64,000 nt of DNA from Cellvibrionales bacterium UBA4451 (GCA_002390285.1 DGPB01000015.1:1-64000), one strand, 5' to 3'; positions 25,605 to 35,453 are shown, counted from the stretch's first letter. Numbers and translations are program-made. Notes: a model not told the origin generated them from the sequence alone.

Positions 25605-26324
25605 TTAATCGTCAATCGGAAATGAAATCAGTTCGGGTGGGGTGTTGTCGGTGATACGGATAAACCATCCGTGATGATACCAGTCTCCCAAAACCAGTCG
25701 TTCACCCCGGTTGTGTTTATGGCGCTTAGGGCGGTGGGTATGACCATGGATCATGGTGCTGACATCATACTTTTCCATGAGTCGTTCAACTTCCGACGGC
25801 GTCACATCCATGATGTTGTCAGATTTATTAGCATTGGCTTTCATGCTTTTGGCGCGCCAGTCCTCGGCTATTTTCTCCCGTCTTTTCAGGGAGAGCCGAT
25901 TGAGGCCCCAGCGGAAGAGTGGGTGGCGGGATTTACGTCGAAACTTTTGGTAGCTTTCGTCCCCGGTACAAAGTGTATCGCCGTGGAGCAGTAGCACCGG
26001 ATGGCCGTTCAGGTTGGCCACATGGTGTTCTGGTAAGAGTGTGCAGCCGGTTTCACGGGCAAAGCGTTTGCCCACTAAAAAGTCTCGATTGCCGTGAAGA
26101 AAATAGACGGCGGTACCGCTATCGGTCAGTTTTCTTAAAGCGGCAATCACCTCGCGCGACAGCGGCGCTTGGTCATCATCGCCAACCCACGCTTCAACTA
26201 AGTCCCCGAGGATATACAGGGCATCTGCATCTTGTGCTTGGTGTTCCAGAAAAAGGTAGAACGCCCGGATGACAGCCGGGCGTTCAGGGGAGAGATGCAA
26301 ATCTGAAATAAGTAGTGTGTTCAT
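25605..26324 (-). CDS. lpxH: UDP-2,3-diacylglucosamine diphosphatase LpxH
   Basis: Lipid A biosynthesis: cleaves UDP-2,3-diacylglucosamine to lipid X plus UMP at the inner membrane. The 239-residue calcineurin-like phosphoesterase has the metal-binding series SDLHLS (about 7-12), LGDLVEAWVGDD, HGNRDFLVG, LLHGDTL and HGHTHRP. Length is normal. It is followed in the opposite-to-glnS direction by the conserved ppiB neighbour, as in Pseudomonas. Confidence 0.96.
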   Translation of the reverse strand: MNTLLISDLHLSPERPAVIRAFYLFLEHQAQDADALYILGDLVEAWVGDDDQAPLSREVIAALRKLTDSGTAVYFLHGNRDFLVGKRFARETGCTLLPEHHVANLNGHPVLLLHGDTLCTGDESYQKFRRKSRHPLFRWGLNRLSLKRREKIAEDWRAKSMKANANKSDNIMDVTPSEVERLMEKYDVSTMIHGHTHRPKRHKHNRGERLVLGDWYHHGWFIRITDNTPPELISFPIDD

Positions 26325-26417
26325 GGATAGATATCCGGAGTCAGTAACCGTTTAGGGCAAGGACTGTATCCTTCATGCCGACTCTCTTTAATAGGCTACT
26401 TAATCAGCTTTAACTGA

Positions 26418-26927
26418 CTACTTGTCAGTATAGGCATCGCTGATGGAGATACTTTGAACCTCAACAGCGTCCGTAGGAACATCCTGGTGGCCACCGGAGT
26501 TACCTGTGGGAACCGCTTTGATCTTATTGACCACTTCCATACCATCCGTCACTTTACCGAATACGGCGTAACCCCAACCCTGTGAGTTTTTTCCAGAGTG
26601 ATTGAGGAAGCCATTGTTGGCAATGTTGATAAAGAATTGTGAGCTGGCTGAGTGGGGCTCGTTGGTGCGAGCCATGGCCAAGGTGCCGATGTCGTTGCTG
26701 AGGCCGTTGTCAGCTTCATTTTCAATAGACGCGCGACTTTCTTTTTCTGCCATGTCAGGGGTAAATCCACCACCCTGAACCATAAAGCCATCAATGACTC
26801 GGTGAAAAATAGTGTTGGTATAGAAGTCGTCACGGCAGTATTGCAGGAAGTTGGCCGCCGATATGGGGGCTTTGTCAAAATCCAGTTCAATGTTGATGTC
26901 GCCATAATTGGTGTGCAGGGTAATCAT
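26418..26927 (-). CDS. ppiB: Cytoplasmic peptidyl-prolyl cis-trans isomerase B (cyclophilin)
   Basis: Cyclophilin-type isomerase of 169 residues without a signal peptide. Active-site motifs are FHRVIDGFMVQGGG (about 40-53), MARTNEPHSASSQFFIN and AVFGKVTDGMEVV. The N-terminal MITLHTNYGDINIELD is the usual PpiB start. It is upstream of lpxH in the same direction (gap about 90 bp) and may be co-transcribed with it. Confidence 0.95.
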   Translation of the reverse strand: MITLHTNYGDINIELDFDKAPISAANFLQYCRDDFYTNTIFHRVIDGFMVQGGGFTPDMAEKESRASIENEADNGLSNDIGTLAMARTNEPHSASSQFFINIANNGFLNHSGKNSQGWGYAVFGKVTDGMEVVNKIKAVPTGNSGGHQDVPTDAVEVQSISISDAYTDK

Positions 26928-27054
26928 GTGAATGTGATCCTGTAGCTATTAAATAGAGGGGGCTATGGTACGTTTTTCGCGGGGTAATTTGAACCGCTTG
27001 TATCCCTAGCGTGGGTTAAGGCTTATGCCTATGGATTGTACCTATTAATTATGC

Positions 27055-27957
27055 CTATGGATTATGGGTGTCTTCCGGACGCAGATGCGGGGTGATCGCT
27101 GGCGGATCAATACGTGCTTGCCAGCCCTGTATCACACTGCAAAAAAGAATCAGGCCAATGCCCAGCCATAACCAATTGCTGGGGTAAAAATGCCAGAAGA
27201 CCACGTCCACGATGAGTGCCATCAGAATATAGCTGTATTCGAAGGGGGCGATAATCACGGGCTTGCCGATACGAAAAGCGGCGACCAATAACATGAAACC
27301 AATGGCTGCGGCTGTTCCCGACAGCATGGTAATGCCCAGTTGGGTCATAGTGGGCTCTATCCACAGGTCTTGTTGCCAAAAGCTGGTCAGTAGCAGCAGC
27401 GGGAGGAAGGGGTAGAAATTCATTGCCCAGTCGGATTCGGTTTTGGACAGGTTCCTCGCCCACAAAATCATGATGGCATAAGAGAAAGGTAGGCTCAGCA
27501 GCGCCCAATAGTGCCAGTTTAATTCATTGATATCGGGCTTCAGTACCAGGCATACACCGATAAAACCAATGATGGTCGCCAGCCATTGAATGCCATTGGC
27601 TCGCTCTTTGAGTATCAGGGGTGAAATCGCCGAAATGATAATGGGCGCACCTGCAAGAGCGGTCGCTACGGCACTGAGTGGAAAAAATTTAACGGCAAGG
27701 TAATAGCCGATACTGACAAAGGTAAAGAATATGCTGCGTAGGGCGTGTTGTACGGGTTTAGTGACTTTTAAACGATTGAGTCGGCCAGTGGCGGCCATAA
27801 TCAGCAATAAAGCGACCAGTGACGCTATGGTTCTCAGGCAAACCAATTGCCCCAGAGGTAAACTTTGCAGCAGCACTTTGACCAGTGCATCGCCGATCAG
27901 AAAAGCAAGCAAGCTGAACTGAAGGTATACAATAGCGCGTGTGTTGGGTCGGATCAT
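27055..27957 (-). CDS. EamA/DMT-family transporter
   Basis: A 300-residue integral membrane protein with about ten helices in two EamA repeats, typical of the drug/metabolite transporter superfamily. Visible features are the first helix YLQFSLLAFLIGDALVKVLL, PLSAVATALAGAPIIISAISP at the repeat core, and GTAAAIGFMLLVAAFRIGKP with PFEYSYILMALIVD in repeat two. The substrate cannot be deduced. It is transcribed divergently from glnS. Confidence 0.88.
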   Translation of the reverse strand: MIRPNTRAIVYLQFSLLAFLIGDALVKVLLQSLPLGQLVCLRTIASLVALLLIMAATGRLNRLKVTKPVQHALRSIFFTFVSIGYYLAVKFFPLSAVATALAGAPIIISAISPLILKERANGIQWLATIIGFIGVCLVLKPDINELNWHYWALLSLPFSYAIMILWARNLSKTESDWAMNFYPFLPLLLLTSFWQQDLWIEPTMTQLGITMLSGTAAAIGFMLLVAAFRIGKPVIIAPFEYSYILMALIVDVVFWHFYPSNWLWLGIGLILFCSVIQGWQARIDPPAITPHLRPEDTHNP

Positions 27958-28092
27958 AGGCCAGCTGGTTGTGTTTTTTTGACAGAGTGAGTAGAAACTT
28001 GGTGCTCTGGCCGATCAGTTGTTTATGCGCAACAGTCTGAAGGCTATAATCCCGCTCCATTTATGGCGAAGCGCCTCAGTAGGGTCGGCAGT

Positions 28093-29763
28093 ATGGCAGA
28101 CGAAAGCAAACCGCTCAATTTTATTCAGCAGACAATTACCCGTGATTTGGCCGAGGGTGTGGTAGACAAAGTGGTCACCCGTTTTCCCCCGGAACCGAAT
28201 GGCTACTTGCATATTGGCCATGCCAAATCCATTTGCCTCAATTTTGGTTTGGCGGAGCAATTTGGCGGTGACTGTAACCTGCGTTTTGACGATACCAATC
28301 CAGAAAAGGAAGAGGACGAATACGTTCAGGCAATTATTGAGGACGTACAGTGGCTTGGTTTTCAGTGGAGTGGGGATGTCCGTTACGCCTCAGATTATTT
28401 TGGTCAGTTGTACGACTGGGCTAAATACCTTGTACAAGAAGGAAAGGCTTACGTCTGTGAATTAAATGCTGAGCAGATGCGCGAATACCGTGGCACTCTC
28501 ACCGAGCCGGGTAAAAACAGCCCTTTCCGTGAGCGCCCGGCAGATGAGAGTCTGACGCTACTCGAGCAGATGAAAAAGGGAGATGTTGATGAGGGAAGCA
28601 TGACCCTCAGAGCCAAAATTGATATGGCTTCTCCCAATGTCAGCCTTCGCGACCCGGTGATGTATCGGATTAAGAAAGTCCCGCACCACCGCACAGGTGA
28701 TCAGTGGAATATTTATCCGGCCTACGATTTTGCCCATGGTCAGGAAGATGCGATTGAGGGCGTTACGCATTCTGTCTGTACGCTGGAATTTGCGTCTAAT
28801 CGGCCCCTCTATGACTGGTTTGTTGAAAATTTACCGGTGCCATCCACCCCGCATCAGTACGAATTTGGGCGGCTCAATCTCAACTACAGCGTGACCAGTA
28901 AGCGAAAACTGAAGCAGCTGGTAGACGAAGGCCATGTGGTTAGTTGGGATGATCCCCGAATGCCGACCATTTCGGGCATGCGTCGTCGTGGTGTTCCCGC
29001 TGTTGCCATTCGACATTTCTGCGACAGTTTAGCTGTGGCGAAAACAGATGGTGTGGTGGATATTTCTCAGCTTGAGCATTTTATTCGTGATGAATTAAAT
29101 AAAAATGCACCTAGAGCCATGACGGTATTGCGACCCTTGAAAGTGGTGATTTCCAACCTGCCTGAGGATCATCTGGAACAATTGACTGCACCCCAACATC
29201 CCGAGCTGGATATGGGTAATCGCACCCTACCGTTTACCCGTGAAATCTACATCGACACCGAAGATTTTAAGGAAGAGTACAGCAAGAAATTCAAGAAAAA
29301 GCTGACACCGGGAAAACGTATTCGGTTGCGCAACGGCTATGTGATTGAAGCCGATGATTATGTGAAAAATGAGGCGGGTGAGGTAGTCCAGGTCAATGCC
29401 AGTCTGGTGCCAGATACGCTGGGCAAAGACCCCGCAGATGAGATTAAACCCAAGGGCGTGGTGCATTGGGTGTCAGTACAGCATTGTGTAGATTGTGAGG
29501 TACACCTCTACGATCGATTATTCAACGACCCTGCGCCCGATGCGGGCGATAAGAATTTTCTCGATGCGATCAATCCCGCCTCTCTGCAAGTCATGACGGG
29601 TTGTAAGGCGGAACAAAGCCTTGCCGATGCAGAAGAAAGCACAACGTATCAATTCGAGCGCGAAGGGTATTTCTGTAAAGATCGCAAAAACAGCAGCGCA
29701 GAAAAGCGGGTATTCAATCAGACCATTGCCCTTAGATCTGTCTGGGTGGAAGCGGACACCTGA
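28093..29763 (+). CDS. glnS: Glutaminyl-tRNA synthetase
   Basis: Class I aminoacyl-tRNA synthetase charging tRNA-Gln. About 556 residues from ATG 28093 (MADESKP), preferred over 28063 because family members start near this point. The HIGH motif is PPEPNGYLHIGHAKSI, the KMSKS equivalent is VTSKRKLKQL, and FDDTNPEKE and DWGFQW-like LGFQWSGDVRYASDYF are typical of GlnRS. The C-terminal beta-barrel anticodon domain is complete. cysS follows within about 55 bp. Confidence 0.97.
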   Translation: MADESKPLNFIQQTITRDLAEGVVDKVVTRFPPEPNGYLHIGHAKSICLNFGLAEQFGGDCNLRFDDTNPEKEEDEYVQAIIEDVQWLGFQWSGDVRYASDYFGQLYDWAKYLVQEGKAYVCELNAEQMREYRGTLTEPGKNSPFRERPADESLTLLEQMKKGDVDEGSMTLRAKIDMASPNVSLRDPVMYRIKKVPHHRTGDQWNIYPAYDFAHGQEDAIEGVTHSVCTLEFASNRPLYDWFVENLPVPSTPHQYEFGRLNLNYSVTSKRKLKQLVDEGHVVSWDDPRMPTISGMRRRGVPAVAIRHFCDSLAVAKTDGVVDISQLEHFIRDELNKNAPRAMTVLRPLKVVISNLPEDHLEQLTAPQHPELDMGNRTLPFTREIYIDTEDFKEEYSKKFKKKLTPGKRIRLRNGYVIEADDYVKNEAGEVVQVNASLVPDTLGKDPADEIKPKGVVHWVSVQHCVDCEVHLYDRLFNDPAPDAGDKNFLDAINPASLQVMTGCKAEQSLADAEESTTYQFEREGYFCKDRKNSSAEKRVFNQTIALRSVWVEADT

Positions 29764-29817
29764 TGTTAGTTTTCCTCTATGGGAATGGCTGTAATTCAGA
29801 ATGATAAAGACACGATT

Positions 29818-31227
29818 ATGACACTACACATTTACAACACGCTGACGCGCCAAAAAGAAGTTTTCAAGCCCATTGAGCAGGGCAAGATCAATATGTATGT
29901 CTGCGGTATTACCGTGTATGACTACTGTCATATTGGCCATGCTCGGGTGCTGGTGGCCTTTGATGTGATTACTCGCTACTTGCGATCTCAGGGGTGGGAT
30001 GTCAATTACGTCCGAAATATCACCGATATCGATGACAAAATTCTCAATCGTGCCGATGAAAATGGCGAGCTTTATTCTGATCTCACTCAGCGCATGATCG
30101 ATGCCATGCATGAAGATGAACGCGCGTTAGGTGTATTACCTCCCGATATGGAGCCAAGAGCGACGGCCCATATGGATGATATTCTGACCATGGTTCAAAT
30201 CTTGGTGGATAACCATTACGCCTATGCGACAGATAACGGCGATGTGTATTACCGAGTGAGCCGCTTTGCCGATTACGGCAAGTTAAGTAACCGAAACCCT
30301 GATGACCTATTAGCAGGCGCTAGAGTTGAAGTAGATGAGATTAAGGAAGATCCGCGAGATTTTGCCCTTTGGAAAGGGACCAAGCCCGGTGAGGTCAGTT
30401 GGGAATCACCCTGGGGGCCGGGTCGTCCTGGCTGGCATATTGAGTGCTCTGCCATGTCCACCTGCTGTCTTGGTGAAACCTTCGATATTCACGGCGGCGG
30501 GCCTGATCTACCTTTTCCTCACCATGAAAATGAAATTGCTCAAAGCGAGGCCGCTACGGGCAAGAAGTATGTGCATTACTGGATGCATGCCGGTGCAGTG
30601 CGGGTGGATGATGAAAAAATGTCCAAGTCGCTGGGCAACTTTTTCACCATCCGTGAGGTGTTGAAAAAATACCATCCAGAAGTGGTGCGTTATTTTCTGT
30701 TATCCAGTCACTATCGTAGTCCCATCAGTTATTCCGAAGATAACCTGATGGAAGCAAAGGCGGGTCTGGAGCGTTTTTATACGGCTCTTCGGCCCTTTGC
30801 AGCGGTGCCTGCCGCTTCCCTGTCAGAGATAAAAGGCAGTGATTATCATCATCGGTTTGTTGCATCGATGAACGATGATTTCAACAGCCGTGAAGCCTTG
30901 GCGGCGATGTACGATTTAGTCCGTGAAATTAATACCGTGGCAAAAACAGATATTAAGCAGGCTGAGGTGTTGGTCGCTGAACTGAAGGCAATGGGCGCGG
31001 TGTTGGATATTCTGGGTACAAACCCTGAAACATTCATGCAAGGCAGTAGTCTGATTGATAGCGCCAATAATCTAGGGGCCGAACAAATTGAAGCGTTGAT
31101 TGCCGAGCGTGTGGCCGCGAAGAAGGCGCGTGAGTTTGCCCGTGCTGATGAAATTCGAGATGATCTGTTGTCTCAGGGTGTGGTGCTGGAAGATTCTCGG
31201 GAAGGGACTACTTGGCGGCGAGAGTAG
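29818..31227 (+). CDS. cysS: Cysteinyl-tRNA synthetase
   Basis: Charges tRNA-Cys. About 469 residues from ATG 29818 (MTLHIYNTLTRQKE), the usual start. An in-frame ATG at 29779 gives an atypical 13-residue extension. The zinc and HIGH region is MYVCGITVYDYCHIGHARV; other motifs are WHIECSAMS, HHENEIAQSEA and KMSKSLGNF. The C-terminal helical tail ends LEDSREGTTWRRE. glnS-cysS-folD proximity matches Pseudomonas-like genomes. Confidence 0.97.
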   Translation: MTLHIYNTLTRQKEVFKPIEQGKINMYVCGITVYDYCHIGHARVLVAFDVITRYLRSQGWDVNYVRNITDIDDKILNRADENGELYSDLTQRMIDAMHEDERALGVLPPDMEPRATAHMDDILTMVQILVDNHYAYATDNGDVYYRVSRFADYGKLSNRNPDDLLAGARVEVDEIKEDPRDFALWKGTKPGEVSWESPWGPGRPGWHIECSAMSTCCLGETFDIHGGGPDLPFPHHENEIAQSEAATGKKYVHYWMHAGAVRVDDEKMSKSLGNFFTIREVLKKYHPEVVRYFLLSSHYRSPISYSEDNLMEAKAGLERFYTALRPFAAVPAASLSEIKGSDYHHRFVASMNDDFNSREALAAMYDLVREINTVAKTDIKQAEVLVAELKAMGAVLDILGTNPETFMQGSSLIDSANNLGAEQIEALIAERVAAKKAREFARADEIRDDLLSQGVVLEDSREGTTWRRE

Positions 31228-31266
31228 TTTTCTTCAGCGTAGTGTGCGAGTTGGCGGTAATGTTGA

Positions 31267-32154
31267 ATGTTGCTTGATTATATAGAGCCCGTCTTCCGTC
31301 CACCCAGTGAGGCCCGGTCGCTCATTCTACAGGTGACCAATGGTTGCTCCTGGAACCAGTGTACGTTTTGTGAAATGTACACGGCACCACAAAAGAAATT
31401 TAGCGTACCACCTTCCGAACCATTAATTCAGGCGTTACAACAAGCGGCTCATTCCGGTTTTCCCCTGCGTCGAGTTTTTCTGGCAGACGGCGATGCTATG
31501 GCGTTGTCTTTTCGTCGATTAAAAGAAATTCTGTTATTAATCCGCCAATATTTTCCCGATATTCAGCGGGTGTCGTCTTACTGCTTACCCCGTAATTTAA
31601 AGAATAAATCTGTCGCAGAGTTGGCTGAATTGGCCCAATTAGGTTTGACGCTGATGTACGTCGGCTGTGAATCAGGTGACGACCTTGTGTTGGAAAAAGT
31701 CTGCAAGGGAGAAAGTTACCAATCCTCTCTGATGGCATTGCAGAAGATAAAGCAGGCGGGGATGAAAAGCTCGGTGATGACTCTCAATGGTTTGGGGGGA
31801 CAACAGTACGCCGAGCAACATGCCGTGAATTCAGCTCGGCTGATGAATGAGGCCCAGCCAGACTATCTTTCTACCCTAGTGGTGAGCTTTCCCGATGGTA
31901 TAGAGCGTTTGCAGACTGGTTATGGCGGGGATTTTAAACCGTTGCAGCAGTTGGGGTTGTTTGAGGAAATGGAAGTTTTGTTGAAGACCCTGGCATTGGA
32001 GAAAACAGTATTTCGTAGTGACCATGCGTCTAATTATCTGGTGCTAAAAGGCACGCTATCACGGGATAAAGAGCGCCTGTTATCCCAGATCCATACTGCT
32101 ATTCATAACCCTGATCGTATTCACTTGAGAGAGGAATGGCAGCGGGGGCTCTAG
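31267..32154 (+). CDS. Radical SAM protein of unknown specificity
   Basis: A 295-residue protein with an N-terminal cluster motif C27-x4-C32-x2-C35 (NGCSWNQCTFCEMY), one residue wider than the classic Cx3Cx2C. A GGE-like ADGDAM strand follows, then VGCESGDD and a TIM-barrel-like body. No B12-binding or SPASM extension is present. It resembles the family annotated as Elp3/HemN-like radical SAM proteins found beside core genes, but I cannot assign a reaction. It starts 39 bp after cysS and could be in the same transcript. Confidence 0.85.
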   Translation: MLLDYIEPVFRPPSEARSLILQVTNGCSWNQCTFCEMYTAPQKKFSVPPSEPLIQALQQAAHSGFPLRRVFLADGDAMALSFRRLKEILLLIRQYFPDIQRVSSYCLPRNLKNKSVAELAELAQLGLTLMYVGCESGDDLVLEKVCKGESYQSSLMALQKIKQAGMKSSVMTLNGLGGQQYAEQHAVNSARLMNEAQPDYLSTLVVSFPDGIERLQTGYGGDFKPLQQLGLFEEMEVLLKTLALEKTVFRSDHASNYLVLKGTLSRDKERLLSQIHTAIHNPDRIHLREEWQRGL

Positions 32155-32260
32155 CCGTTATATGCGATCACTGCTAGCCAGTTTGCCCAAATCCGTGCAT
32201 CCAAGTCAGTGTGCTCCTGTCAGTGAACCCCTGTCAGTACACCCAGGCCCCGCTACTGAA

Positions 32261-33472
32261 TTAGGCGGTAGGCAGTATTAAGGGCAGCGTTTTAGTATCT
32301 ATCCAGTTTTCTGACGACCCCAACGTTGACTCAATCACTTTGACCACTTTTTCAGCCGTTGCGCGGTAGCCCGTGAGCTTGCCACCATAGACGCCTACAT
32401 AATGGGGCTGACTTGGCTGATCAGTGATTAATCGTACTTCTCTACTGCGTTGATAGTGTTTCTGGCGACCACTTGGCAGCACGCGTAATCCCGCCATTTC
32501 TCCACAGACCTTGCCGGTATAGTCGGGGAAATAGGACGCTAATACGTCAAGTAGATACTGGCGCTCCTGTTCAGTCGGCGCGGCATCTTCAGGGTTACCT
32601 TCAAATAGGGTTTCAGTTGTGCCCAAAAGGGTTTTGTCGTACCAGGGCAATACAAAGACTGCTCGGCCATCGGCGGGTGACTCCAGGTAGAAACACTGGT
32701 CGCTAATTTTCTTGTCGAGAATTAAGTGGGTGCCCTGAACCAGATCTATATCGATGGATCTGGGTGGAGGGGATATGGTACTGACAATCTGATTTATCCA
32801 TGGCCCCCCAGCGTTTACCAGAAAGCGGCACGAAATAGATTGGTGTGCAGTAGAGTGGTTGCCTTCCGTTTCCTGACTATTTTCATAGCAAACTCGGTAG
32901 CCGTCTTCGGTTTTCTCGGCGTTGATAAAGTTTGCCGGACAGCTTATTTTCGCACCGAGTGATACTGCAGACTGGACGACAGCCGCAGTCAGTTTGGCGT
33001 CATCGGTTTGGGCATCGTGGTAACGGTAGACCTTTTGAAGGTTCTTTGTTTCCAGTCCTGCCAGCTCGTTCCATTGTGTTTTGGGAACAACCTCAAATTT
33101 GGCCCCGTCCTGACAGCCTGACAGCATCCAATATAGGGTAAGACCAGAATAAATTTGCCATGAATGGTGCTGCGAGTGCGTATAGATAGGGAGGTAAAAC
33201 CAGTTGGAGTGCACCAGTTCCGGTGCATTTTTTAGCAGCAAGGCGCGTTCTTGTAGCCCTTCTTGAACCAGTGAAAGTTCACCGCTCTGTAAGTAGCGCA
33301 GGCCACCGTGAATGAGTTTGCTGGATTTACTGGAGGTGCCGGCCGCCCAGTCGGTTTTTTCCAAAATTAATGTAGAGTAACCCGCTGCTTGGGCAGCCTG
33401 AGCAACACCTGCACCCTGAATGCCGCCACCGATCACCACCACATCATAGGTTGATTCACTCTCATTACTCAT
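32261..33472 (-). CDS. GlpD-like FAD-dependent glycerol-3-phosphate dehydrogenase, short form
   Basis: FAD-dependent dehydrogenase of about 403 residues. It has dinucleotide-binding VVVIGGGIQGAGVAQAA (about 10-26). Further GlpD motifs are GTSSKSSKLIHGGLRYL, VNAGGPWINQ, GTHLIL and FVLPWYDKTLLGTTET. GlpD is usually about 500 residues; the C-terminal cap of about 100 residues is missing, although the frame ends cleanly. It may use another substrate or be a shorter subfamily. ATG 33472 is chosen over 33493. A glycerophosphodiesterase gene lies upstream in the same direction (41-bp gap), suggesting joint glycerophosphodiester breakdown. Confidence 0.85.
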   Translation of the reverse strand: MSNESESTYDVVVIGGGIQGAGVAQAAQAAGYSTLILEKTDWAAGTSSKSSKLIHGGLRYLQSGELSLVQEGLQERALLLKNAPELVHSNWFYLPIYTHSQHHSWQIYSGLTLYWMLSGCQDGAKFEVVPKTQWNELAGLETKNLQKVYRYHDAQTDDAKLTAAVVQSAVSLGAKISCPANFINAEKTEDGYRVCYENSQETEGNHSTAHQSISCRFLVNAGGPWINQIVSTISPPPRSIDIDLVQGTHLILDKKISDQCFYLESPADGRAVFVLPWYDKTLLGTTETLFEGNPEDAAPTEQERQYLLDVLASYFPDYTGKVCGEMAGLRVLPSGRQKHYQRSREVRLITDQPSQPHYVGVYGGKLTGYRATAEKVVKVIESTLGSSENWIDTKTLPLILPTA

Positions 33473-33513
33473 CGTTAGTACTGCTCCGATCAATCCATAG
33501 TGGCGAGCCTGTA

Positions 33514-34254
33514 TTAAAGAGCTCGATGCGCCAAGTTTTCTATCATGCCACCAATATCAAACGTTTCTACCATATCCGCGCCTCGATTAAACCAGATAAT
33601 AGTTTGGTCTGGATCTTCCACCTCGTAAATGACCACGGTGCTCTCGATGTGATCCAGCGTTATGTCTTCTGGAATCTTTTCAGCATCACAGAAGATAAAT
33701 TCAGGGTGAATCTCGGTGATGGGTGGTTTTTCCAGCTCATCCCAGTGTTTCAAGACTAGCCCCAGTCGAGGGTAGTTCTGTTTCCAGGCGTGGTGGATAA
33801 ACTCATCACTAAAACTGATTAATACACATTGGTGGATAACAGGTTTTAGTGTTTCAGTGACAAGGTTGTAGGCCTGCTCAATACCTTCGATATGAAGGCC
33901 GGAGCGTTTGAGTTCGATAAAGGCAGTAACCTCGGGGTGAGCTGAGAGTAACTCAACCAGCGCTGTGAGTGGTGTTACTGTTTGATCATTAAACAGGTGT
34001 CCCCATCGCTCTGGCTCAGATGCAGGGAGCTGGATAAGTTCTGACAGCGTTAGAAGGTGGACGGCATTGTCTTTACCGCTGATTCGATTCATCAGTGCAT
34101 CGTGATAGAGAATGGGCTGGTGGTCGCTACTGAACAGAATGTCAGTTTCAATAAAATGTGCGCCAGCTTCAATAGCCTTGCTGATACCCAGCAGGGTATT
34201 TTCTGGGAAGTGCTTTGGGTAGCCCCTATGAGCTACAAGTCGATCGGTCAGCAT
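33514..34254 (-). CDS. Glycerophosphodiester phosphodiesterase (GlpQ/UgpQ-like)
   Basis: Releases glycerol-3-phosphate from glycerophosphodiesters. The 246-residue protein has no signal peptide, so it is the cytoplasmic UgpQ type. Motifs are VAHRGYPKHFPENTLLG (catalytic His, about 7-23), IETDILFSSDHQPILYHD, FIELKR and a C-terminal WFNRGADMVETF. Its product is the substrate of the GlpD-like enzyme encoded next to it. Confidence 0.92.
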   Translation of the reverse strand: MLTDRLVAHRGYPKHFPENTLLGISKAIEAGAHFIETDILFSSDHQPILYHDALMNRISGKDNAVHLLTLSELIQLPASEPERWGHLFNDQTVTPLTALVELLSAHPEVTAFIELKRSGLHIEGIEQAYNLVTETLKPVIHQCVLISFSDEFIHHAWKQNYPRLGLVLKHWDELEKPPITEIHPEFIFCDAEKIPEDITLDHIESTVVIYEVEDPDQTIIWFNRGADMVETFDIGGMIENLAHRAL

Positions 34255-34368
34255 TTAGCAAACCCTATGTGCCATCTACTCTTTAATCCTAGTGCCTATT
34301 AGCCTCAGTGCCTAGTGTCTCTTTGGGTGTCGATTCATTATCGGTTTCGATGTTAGAGGGAATCTTGC

Positions 34369-35214
34369 TCAGGCCAGCTTCTTCTCGCCAGCTTCTACCG
34401 ATTGGAGAATCAGGGTGTTAATGGTCATGGGGCCTACGCCACCCGGGACAGGGGTGAGGGCAGCCACGCGATCATGTAAGGGGCCTAGCTCGATATCGCC
34501 CACACCACCGGGGTGATAGCCCGCATCCACGACAATAGCGCCATCCTTTATCCAGTGAGCTTTAATAAATTCAGGTTTGCCCACAGCACCTACTACGATA
34601 TCGGCGCGACTAATAATGTCAGGAAGATTTTCTGTGCGAGAGTGGCAAATAGTGACAGTGGCATTGGCATTGAGCAGCATCATTGCCATTGGCTTACCAA
34701 GAATAGGGCTGCGACCAACGACCACGGCATTCTTGCCTTGCAAGGGAATATCGTAGGCAGCTAACAGGCGCATAATGCCCTGTGGCGTAGCTGAGCCATA
34801 GGCTTCCTCACCCATGGCCATACGGCCAAAGCCCAAGCAGGTGACACCATCCACGTCTTTATCCAGCACAATGCTATCAAAGCAGGCACGTTCATCAATC
34901 TGAGAGGGCATAGGGTGTTGCAGAAGAATACCTTGGCAGGTGGGATCGCTGTTCAGCTCATCAATCTTGGCCAGCAATTCTTCAGTGGTTGTTTCCTCCG
35001 ACATCTCGACCGCAATTGACGCCATTCCGACCCGCTTGCAGGCATTTTGCTTCATCCTCACATAGGTGGCTGAGGCTGGATCGCCACCCACTAAAATAGT
35101 CGCCAGCATCGGAGTTTGGCCAGCACTGCGCTCTTTTAACTGTGCAACGCGTTCACTTAATTCTGCTTCAGTTTGCTGGGCAATAGCTTTGCCGTCGAGA
35201 ATTTGTGCTGGCAT
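34369..35214 (-). CDS. folD: Bifunctional methylenetetrahydrofolate dehydrogenase/cyclohydrolase FolD
   Basis: One-carbon metabolism enzyme of 281 residues, normal length. Motifs: YVRMKQNACKRVGM with the catalytic Lys, GILLQHPMPSQID, the cofactor loop VVVGRSPILGKPMAM and the C-terminal TPVPGGVGPMTI. It is monocistronic and divergent from the tRNA cluster, in the glnS-cysS-folD-tRNA arrangement of Pseudomonas relatives. Confidence 0.97.
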   Translation of the reverse strand: MPAQILDGKAIAQQTEAELSERVAQLKERSAGQTPMLATILVGGDPASATYVRMKQNACKRVGMASIAVEMSEETTTEELLAKIDELNSDPTCQGILLQHPMPSQIDERACFDSIVLDKDVDGVTCLGFGRMAMGEEAYGSATPQGIMRLLAAYDIPLQGKNAVVVGRSPILGKPMAMMLLNANATVTICHSRTENLPDIISRADIVVGAVGKPEFIKAHWIKDGAIVVDAGYHPGGVGDIELGPLHDRVAALTPVPGGVGPMTINTLILQSVEAGEKKLA

Positions 35215-35376
35215 GGGTTTGTGGACTCCGAGTCAAAGATGAGGAAGGCGGCATTTTCGCACTTCAGCCCGTCTCTGTGAAGAGACTCTATCAATCTCAT
35301 GGGACGCTTTTTGATTGACGAGGCCGACTAGCGACAGTATCATGCGCACCTCTCGAAATGAGGGGTTTTAAGACAT

Positions 35377-35453
35377 CGGGGATTAGCGCAGTCTGGTAGC
35401 GCGCCTGCTTTGGGAGCAGGATGTCGGGGGTTCGAATCCCTCATCCCCGACCA
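35377..35453 (+). tRNA. tRNA-Pro (anticodon TGG)
   Basis: Complete 77-nt cloverleaf: acceptor CGGGGAT/ATCCCCG, anticodon loop TTTGGGA between CCTGC and GCAGG, T arm GGGGG-TTCGAAT-CCCTC, encoded CCA. It decodes CCN codons read with a modified wobble U. tRNA-Pro(UGG) is a known substrate of the cmo5U pathway encoded elsewhere in the window. Confidence 0.96.
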
